DNA from: JAGVPT01 sp964642725
Lineage (GTDB): Bacteria; Bacteroidota; Ignavibacteria; UBA10030; UBA8401
Direction of reading: 5' to 3'
Assembly: GCA_964642725.1 (NCBI GenBank)
Contig: CAZXQG010000009.1
Coordinates: 27,568 to 91,567 of the forward strand
Length of the DNA stretch: 64,000 nucleotides
In this document: positions 59,355-64,000 of the stretch, in pieces
How the letters are laid out: each line of letters begins with the position of its first letter
Numbering within the stretch: position 1 is the stretch's first letter
Translations under genes and position numbers: made by a program
The notes under the pieces: generated by a model
Told to the model about the DNA's origin: nothing
The model's input: only the letters and a program-made list of their open reading frames with translations
Databases searched by the model: none

Positions 59355-60278
59355 ATGATCACACTGGACCAGCAAAAAATTTTTGTCGGGATGGGGGGCT
59401 GGGATTTGCCCCCGTTCCACCAATACTTCTACCCGCCGAAACCGAAGAAAGGGTTTCGAAGGCTGGAATACTACAGCCAGTTTTTCGACAGCGTGGAAAT
59501 CAACGTCACGTTTTACAATACGGCCCTCACGGCGGATCATGCGCGGCGCTGGCTCGATGATGTTGCCGCAAACAAAAATTTCATGTTCACGGTAAAACTC
59601 TTTCGGGGGTTTACGCATACGTTCGATGCGACGAACGATGACGTCCGTTCTGTCCGCCGCCTTCTCGAGCCTCTTGCCGAGTCGGGGAAGCTGGGAGGGA
59701 TCGTGGCGCAGTTTCCGCACTCGTTCGTCAACACGCCCGAGCATCAAAAATACCTTCAGCAGTTCAGCAGAGTCTTTTACCCGCATCGGGTGTTTGTCGA
59801 AGTACGGCACGCTTCCTGGAACACTTCGCTCTTTTACAATTGTTTACAGGAGAACAAATTGCATCTTGTCAACGCGGACTTACCGCCGATACGGAGCTAC
59901 ATGCCGCTGACGTCGCTGGCATGGAATGAAGTGGCATATTTCCGGATGATGGGAAGAAACGTCAAAACGTGGGCGCATCCCGAACTCGGAGAGCGGTACA
60001 ACTATTATTACAACGAGAAAGAACTCAATGATTTGCTTGAACGGATGAAAAAGCTGAGGGAACAATCGAACACCCTCTTCGTCGTATTCCATAACGACCC
60101 GGAAGCAAATTCACTCGTCAACGGTTTTCAGCTGCGGCATCTTGCGCGGAAGCCCCCCGTGCTTGTTCCGCAGGGAATGATACGGGCGTTTCCCGAACTC
60201 AAGGGAATTAGTTCATCGGTGAACGTGCTGCATCCGCTTTTTGCCGACGAGGAGATTCCTGCGGATGCCCTTCATTGA
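59355..60278 (+). CDS. DUF72 family protein
   Basis: A 307-residue TIM-barrel protein. IFVGMGGWDLPPFHQYFYP near the start, YYSQFFDSVEINVTFYN with the conserved E-x-N-x-T-F, FMFTVKLFRGFTH, GIVAQFPHSF, FVEVRHASW and AYFRMMGRN belong to DUF72, a metal-site barrel family of unknown activity that has been linked to DNA repair neighbourhoods. The ATG at 59355 is preceded by AAGGAGG; the open frame before it from TTG 59328 is ignored. It is convergent with the SRAP gene, 7 bp apart. Confidence 0.88.
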   Translation: MITLDQQKIFVGMGGWDLPPFHQYFYPPKPKKGFRRLEYYSQFFDSVEINVTFYNTALTADHARRWLDDVAANKNFMFTVKLFRGFTHTFDATNDDVRSVRRLLEPLAESGKLGGIVAQFPHSFVNTPEHQKYLQQFSRVFYPHRVFVEVRHASWNTSLFYNCLQENKLHLVNADLPPIRSYMPLTSLAWNEVAYFRMMGRNVKTWAHPELGERYNYYYNEKELNDLLERMKKLREQSNTLFVVFHNDPEANSLVNGFQLRHLARKPPVLVPQGMIRAFPELKGISSSVNVLHPLFADEEIPADALH

Positions 60279-60285
60279 AACACGC

Positions 60286-61011
60286 CTATTCTTTCTCGAG
60301 AGGTTTTACGCATTCCGGCACATCATTACGGGATGAACTTACAACGGTTGAAACACGGTATGCTTTCATTTCTTTTGCAGGATAGGGAAGAAGGAGTTTT
60401 TTGAGCGATGCAGTATCTTTGATGTTCCTGTCGAGCCATTCCTCAAAGTTCTTTTCGTGGAGAATGACCGGCATGCGATCGTGAATTTCTCCAACCAGCT
60501 CATTGGGAACGGTGGTGATGATTGTAAAGGAAGGTAGTTCTCTTCCCTCGGGATCTTTCCAGACGGAGAAGAGGCCGGCAAACATGAACGGCGATTCGTC
60601 TTTCATACGAATGCACATTGGCTGTTTTTCGATGACCTGTCGTTGTGCGCCGCGTACCTCTTTTGTGACGGCCGCCTTTTTCCACTCGTAGAAACCGTCG
60701 GCAGGAATAAGGCAGCGGCTCCCTTTAAAATAGGTGCCGTATAATTTGCTCTGGTCCAGCGTTTCCGACTTTGCATTGAAGGTTGAAAATGCAACCTTGC
60801 CGTCTTTCGACCAGTGCGGAACGAGCCCCCAGCGCATCTGCTCGGCAGCGAGGCTGTCGTTTCTGACAGCAAACACGGGCATCCGTTGAAGCGGAGATGC
60901 ATTGTAGCGTGGCAGTTCTTCGAAAGCTTGTCCGGTGGATTCTAAATCCCGCAGTAGCGCAAAAGTTGCAAGGACCTTTTTGCCGTTGAGCAATAAATAA
61001 CGTCCGCACAT
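60286..61011 (-). CDS. yedK: SRAP (YedK/HMCES-type) abasic-site DNA-protein crosslinker
   Basis: Shields abasic sites in single-stranded DNA by forming a thiazolidine link with its N-terminal cysteine. The 241-residue protein starts MCGRYLL with catalytic C2 after Met removal, has RYNASP with N37, MRWGLVPHWSKDG, FNAKSETL, RCLIPADGFYEWKK with the catalytic glutamate and HDRMPVIL with the histidine. All known active residues are in place. The middle contains an insertion (KAAVTKEVRGAQRQVIEKQ). It is divergent from the RecA-like gene over 39 bp, so they may share control signals. Confidence 0.94.
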   Translation of the reverse strand: MCGRYLLLNGKKVLATFALLRDLESTGQAFEELPRYNASPLQRMPVFAVRNDSLAAEQMRWGLVPHWSKDGKVAFSTFNAKSETLDQSKLYGTYFKGSRCLIPADGFYEWKKAAVTKEVRGAQRQVIEKQPMCIRMKDESPFMFAGLFSVWKDPEGRELPSFTIITTVPNELVGEIHDRMPVILHEKNFEEWLDRNIKDTASLKKLLLPYPAKEMKAYRVSTVVSSSRNDVPECVKPLEKE

Positions 61012-61050
61012 TGTAGTTGTCTCCGTAATAGTTAAGAAGAAGTTAGAAAA

Positions 61051-61773
61051 ATGGACGAAAAAAATCTACTACTGGCAGTGCCAACGTCGTATCAAACAAT
61101 GGTACAGCATTTTGCAGCGCCTTCCGGCAAAACATATCTTTTGTACGGGGACAAACCGATCTTCCTGCTCTCGCTGAAAATGGCTGCATACGGAATCGCC
61201 GGCGGTTCTTCCGTTGCCGTCGTCGACGGCTGCAACAGGTTCAATGTTCATTTTCTTTCCCAGTTTGCGCGGGAGAAGAAACTGAACATCGACGATTTTC
61301 TTCACCGTATTTATGTTTCGCGCGGCTTTACCTGTTATCAGATGGAACAGGCGATCGTTCACCGGCTCCCTTCATTCCTCAATACGATCGATTCACGCAC
61401 CGCGATGATCTTCGGCCTCCTCGACACGTTTTACGACCAGCAGGCGTCGTTGCAGGAAGTCCGGCAGATCCTCCGGCGGGTCGTCGCCGCGCTTCAGGAA
61501 ATGAAAGCAGACGGAATTTCCGTGCTTCTTGTGTGCAGAAAATTGAATGTGCTGCCGAAAGAACGGAACGAGTTGTTCACAACATTACAGGCAGGCGTCG
61601 ATACTATTTACCGGTTGCAATCGGACGACGATGTGCCGAAACTTTTTCTTGAGAAAGGAGTGATCGACGATGGGGCGAACAGTGCCGACCTTCACCAACA
61701 TTATCGACAACGAGATCGCAAGCTGGTCGAAGTACCGCCACGGACTTCGCAAAGACGACCAGGAGCTTTTTGA
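61051..61773 (+). CDS. RecA-superfamily ATPase-like protein with degenerate Walker A (ImuA/RadA-like)
   Basis: A 240-residue protein resembling the RecA/RadA core fold: TYLLYGDKPIFLLSLKMAAYG at 28-48, where GxxxxGKT should be, then VAVVDGCNRFNVHFLSQFARE, IYVSRGFTCYQMEQAIVHRL (like the SRAFTxxQ segment of RadA), TAMIFGLLDTFYDQ at the Walker B place and a VLLVCRK strand. The P-loop lysine and glycines are missing, so ATP use is doubtful. Its last 35 residues overlap the next gene by 104 bp and look like a run-on tail. The position before a polymerase gene resembles ImuA in mutasome operons. Role inferred. Confidence 0.7.
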   Translation: MDEKNLLLAVPTSYQTMVQHFAAPSGKTYLLYGDKPIFLLSLKMAAYGIAGGSSVAVVDGCNRFNVHFLSQFAREKKLNIDDFLHRIYVSRGFTCYQMEQAIVHRLPSFLNTIDSRTAMIFGLLDTFYDQQASLQEVRQILRRVVAALQEMKADGISVLLVCRKLNVLPKERNELFTTLQAGVDTIYRLQSDDDVPKLFLEKGVIDDGANSADLHQHYRQRDRKLVEVPPRTSQRRPGAF

Positions 61774-61951
61774 CGATATTTTCCGCTCGGCGAAACTGCA
61801 CTTGGCGGAAAATTTTTACGCCATGCGCACAATTCCGTTCGAAAGCATCGCCATTTCGATCGCCGTCGAACAGCGGAAATTGATCAAACGCCTCCACGAG
61901 CGCATTCTTCGACTGGAAGACCAACTGGCAGCTTCTCGTCATAGTCAATAA
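61670..61951 (+). CDS. Small helical protein between RecA-like and polymerase genes
   Basis: A 93-residue protein beginning MGRTVPTFTNIIDNEIASWSK, with AAAGGAG (61653-61659) 10 bp before ATG 61670. It is all helical, with a C-terminal coiled-coil-like end IAVEQRKLIKRLHERILRLED. From memory, small proteins that start MGRTVPS occur next to RadA-like and family B polymerase genes in archaea and some bacteria, which would make it a conserved third component, but I could not check this. It ends 8 bp before the polymerase ATG. Overlaps the upstream gene by 104 bp. Confidence 0.75.
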   Translation: MGRTVPTFTNIIDNEIASWSKYRHGLRKDDQELFDDIFRSAKLHLAENFYAMRTIPFESIAISIAVEQRKLIKRLHERILRLEDQLAASRHSQ

Positions 61952-61959
61952 GGAGCAAA

Positions 61960-64000
61960 ATGAACAGCATTGTGAACGGCTGGCTCTTCGACGTGTATCC
62001 TTCAGCGAAAGGAATCACGTTGTGGTTCATCGACCGGAACGGGATGAAACATTGCTGTTTTCGGCGTTATCGTCCGTCGTTTTTTCTTCACGTGAACGAT
62101 TCGGATGCCAAGCGCATTGCGGCGCTCGGCGTCCGCTCTCCGGTTGAAGTGTCGCTGGGGCGGGCAACACGGAAAGAAATTTATTCCGGCGATTCGTGGG
62201 ATGTCGTGCAGGTCTATGTTCACGATACGACGCGTTTCAAAGAAGCGGTGTGGTATTTCGAGCGGTTCTTCCCTCATTTCGCGTTCTATAACTCCGATAT
62301 TCTTGTCTCTCAATTGTTTCTGTATGAGACGAAACTTTTTCCGCTGGCACTCGGCATCTACGAAATTGATGATGCCGGAGAGTTGGTTCGGTGGGAGGTC
62401 AACGATTCCGGCAATGCGCTGGAGTATGCGCTGCCGCCGTTGTCGATCATGTCGCTTCGCAACGCGAACGATTTTGTCCCTCCAAAATATCAGAAAAATT
62501 TCCAGATTGAAATCGCGTATGACGGCACGATATACGCGCTTGAGCAGCAAAATCCCGTTGAGATGCTCGAGGCGCTGAACTGGCACCTGCATCGCTGCGA
62601 CCCTGATATTCTTCTCACTGAATACGGCGACTCATCCCTGATGCCGGCAATTGCAGCTCTTTCGCAGCAGCACAAAATTCCTTCACTGCTTAACCGAGAT
62701 CAAGCGACGGGATATATGACGACGAAGGAGTCGAGTTTCTTTCAATACGGTAAGATTGTGCATAAGGATGGCGCGTTCGAGCTTGCCGGACGCTGGCATA
62801 TCGATGCGAAGAATTCTTTTACGGTCACGGAAGCGGAATTAGACGGCCTGTTCGAAATGGCACGGTTGACGCAAATCCCCGCGCAGCGGCAGGGGCGGGC
62901 GAGTATCGGTACGTCGATGTCGTCACTGCAGCTTTCATGGGCATATCAAAACAATGTCTTAATCCCGTCGAAGAAGCGGGAACCGGAAGAGTTCAAATCG
63001 GCGGCGACGCTGCTGCTCGCAGACCGCGGGGGACTCATTTATAATCCGCCGATCGGCTTTCATGAGGATGTCGCCGAGCTGGATTTCGTCTCGATGTATC
63101 CTACGATCATGGTGGAGAAAAATGTTTCGCCGGAAACGGTGAATTGCCGGTGCTGCAAGAATACAAAAGTACCGGAGCTCGAATACACGATCTGCGAAAA
63201 ACGGGAGGGCATCATTCCTGCAACGCTCCGCACGGTTGTGAAGAAACGGGCATACTATAAATCGATGAAGAAGAAATACAAAGGAAAGGACGAAGCCCTT
63301 TTCCGCCGGTACGACGGAAGACAAAGTGCACTTAAGTGGATGCTGGTGAGCTGCTTCGGATATCTCGGTTACAAAAATGCCCGGTTCGGGAAGATCGAAG
63401 CGCACGAATCGGTCAATGCTTTCTCCCGCGATGCGATTCTTGCGGCAAAAGAGATTGCAGAAACAAAAGGTTTTGAGATGCTTCATGCCATCATCGACTG
63501 TATGTGGTTGAAGAAAAAAGGGGCGACGGAAGCGGAGTACCAATCACTCTGCCGAACGATTGCGGAGCGCGTCGGTATCGACATTTCCCTCGAAGGAATT
63601 TATAATTGGATTCTCTTCCCGGCATCTAAGCAGGACCCTGAAATCACAACCGCGAACCGCTACGTCGGCTGGTATCAAACGGGAGAGATGAAAATGCGGG
63701 GCATTGAGTCGCGCCGGCGCGACACGCCGAAATTTATCAAGACGATGCAGGCGGCGATGTTGGAGAAGATGGGGCAGGCGAGACGGGTGGAGGAGTTGCG
63801 CGTGATGATCCCTGATTTGCTCGAAACTGTCCATGAATATCTTTCACTCTTACGCAGTGGAAAGGCGAATCCAATGGAGCTTGTGCTTCGGCGCCATATC
63901 ACTAAGGAAGCGGAAGAATATACGAACAACAGCATCAGTGCCGTAGTCTCAAAGCTTGTGGAAAGCATGGGCGTCCATCTCTCTGCCGGCGAATCGATCG
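61960..64000 (+). CDS. Family B DNA polymerase (PolB2-like), partial at the 3' end
   Basis: An open frame from ATG 61960 (AAGGAG just upstream) to the window edge, 680 codons. Motif A is ELDFVSMYPTIM near residue 375, motif B is KWMLVSCFGYLGYKNARFG near 460, and motif C reads HAIIDCMWLKK near 513, so the YGDTDS consensus keeps only its second aspartate. The N-terminal exonuclease region (about 180-300) has the fold's layout (DPDILLTEYGD) but not the acidic DxE residues, so proofreading is likely absent. Zinc-like cysteines occur in NCRCCKN. These traits match the PolB2 branch. With the RecA-like and small genes it forms an operon, probably for translesion synthesis. Confidence 0.85.
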   Translation, partial: MNSIVNGWLFDVYPSAKGITLWFIDRNGMKHCCFRRYRPSFFLHVNDSDAKRIAALGVRSPVEVSLGRATRKEIYSGDSWDVVQVYVHDTTRFKEAVWYFERFFPHFAFYNSDILVSQLFLYETKLFPLALGIYEIDDAGELVRWEVNDSGNALEYALPPLSIMSLRNANDFVPPKYQKNFQIEIAYDGTIYALEQQNPVEMLEALNWHLHRCDPDILLTEYGDSSLMPAIAALSQQHKIPSLLNRDQATGYMTTKESSFFQYGKIVHKDGAFELAGRWHIDAKNSFTVTEAELDGLFEMARLTQIPAQRQGRASIGTSMSSLQLSWAYQNNVLIPSKKREPEEFKSAATLLLADRGGLIYNPPIGFHEDVAELDFVSMYPTIMVEKNVSPETVNCRCCKNTKVPELEYTICEKREGIIPATLRTVVKKRAYYKSMKKKYKGKDEALFRRYDGRQSALKWMLVSCFGYLGYKNARFGKIEAHESVNAFSRDAILAAKEIAETKGFEMLHAIIDCMWLKKKGATEAEYQSLCRTIAERVGIDISLEGIYNWILFPASKQDPEITTANRYVGWYQTGEMKMRGIESRRRDTPKFIKTMQAAMLEKMGQARRVEELRVMIPDLLETVHEYLSLLRSGKANPMELVLRRHITKEAEEYTNNSISAVVSKLVESMGVHLSAGESI

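Overview
The window reads as a dense chromosomal segment of a free-living Gram-negative bacterium. Genes are tightly packed, often overlapping by 4 bp, and many starts have AAGGAG-type Shine-Dalgarno sites. The mix of futalosine-type menaquinone synthesis, bacillithiol synthesis (BshA), SUF-type Fe-S assembly, complex I, folP-cdaA linkage and an outer-membrane porin-like protein fits the Bacteroidota/Chlorobi/Ignavibacteria (FCB) group. This placement is inferred from gene content; no rRNA gene is present to confirm it. I see no prophage, transposase or CRISPR array.

Layout. 0-2 kb (minus): flippase-like membrane protein and GT2 glycosyltransferase. 2-12.5 kb (plus): uridine kinase, a duplicated membrane protein, a BNR-repeat protein, an M16 peptidase, alanine aminotransferase, nuoGHI and the ComM-type ATPase. 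12.6-16 kb (minus): a secreted protein and a two-component system. 16.3-25.8 kb: the menaquinone region, with menG, mqnD and an ABC membrane protein on plus, facing a six-gene minus-strand operon in the order ubiA, ubiX, ubiD, mqnE-mqnA fusion, TIR-like protein, mqnC. 26.3-41.6 kb: central metabolism and housekeeping (isocitrate dehydrogenase, dus, acs, ogt, uvrD, bshA, ackA, hydroxyacyl-CoA dehydrogenase). 42-51 kb: a complete SUF operon under an Rrf2/IscR-type regulator with a recognisable operator, then superoxide dismutase. 51-56.5 kb: folP, cdaA, glycosyltransferase, pcm, miaA, and two convergent tRNA genes (Ala, Pro). 56.6-64 kb: a DNA-damage-type region with lexA and its dyad operator, an SRAP/YedK protein, a RecA-like ATPase, a small helical protein and a family B DNA polymerase that runs off the window.

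How the genes work together. The menaquinone genes cover chorismate to menaquinone (MqnA, MqnE, MqnC, MqnD, UbiA/UbiX/UbiD, MenG) except the N-glycosidic cleavage of aminofutalosine. The unexplained TIR-like protein sits exactly between the genes for the steps before and after that gap, and TIR-like folds are known for N-glycosidic chemistry. At the right edge, a RecA-like ATPase without a proper Walker A, a small conserved-looking protein and a polymerase with a lost exonuclease and a changed motif C look like a translesion or damage-tolerance cassette, analogous to but not homologous in full to ImuA-ImuB-DnaE2.

Intergenic DNA carries at least five families of palindromic or inverted repeats. 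Two of them (about 75 bp with GTCxGACACCTT arms, and AGTGATGCCATGACT arms) occur twice in the window and lie next to each other before the isocitrate dehydrogenase gene.
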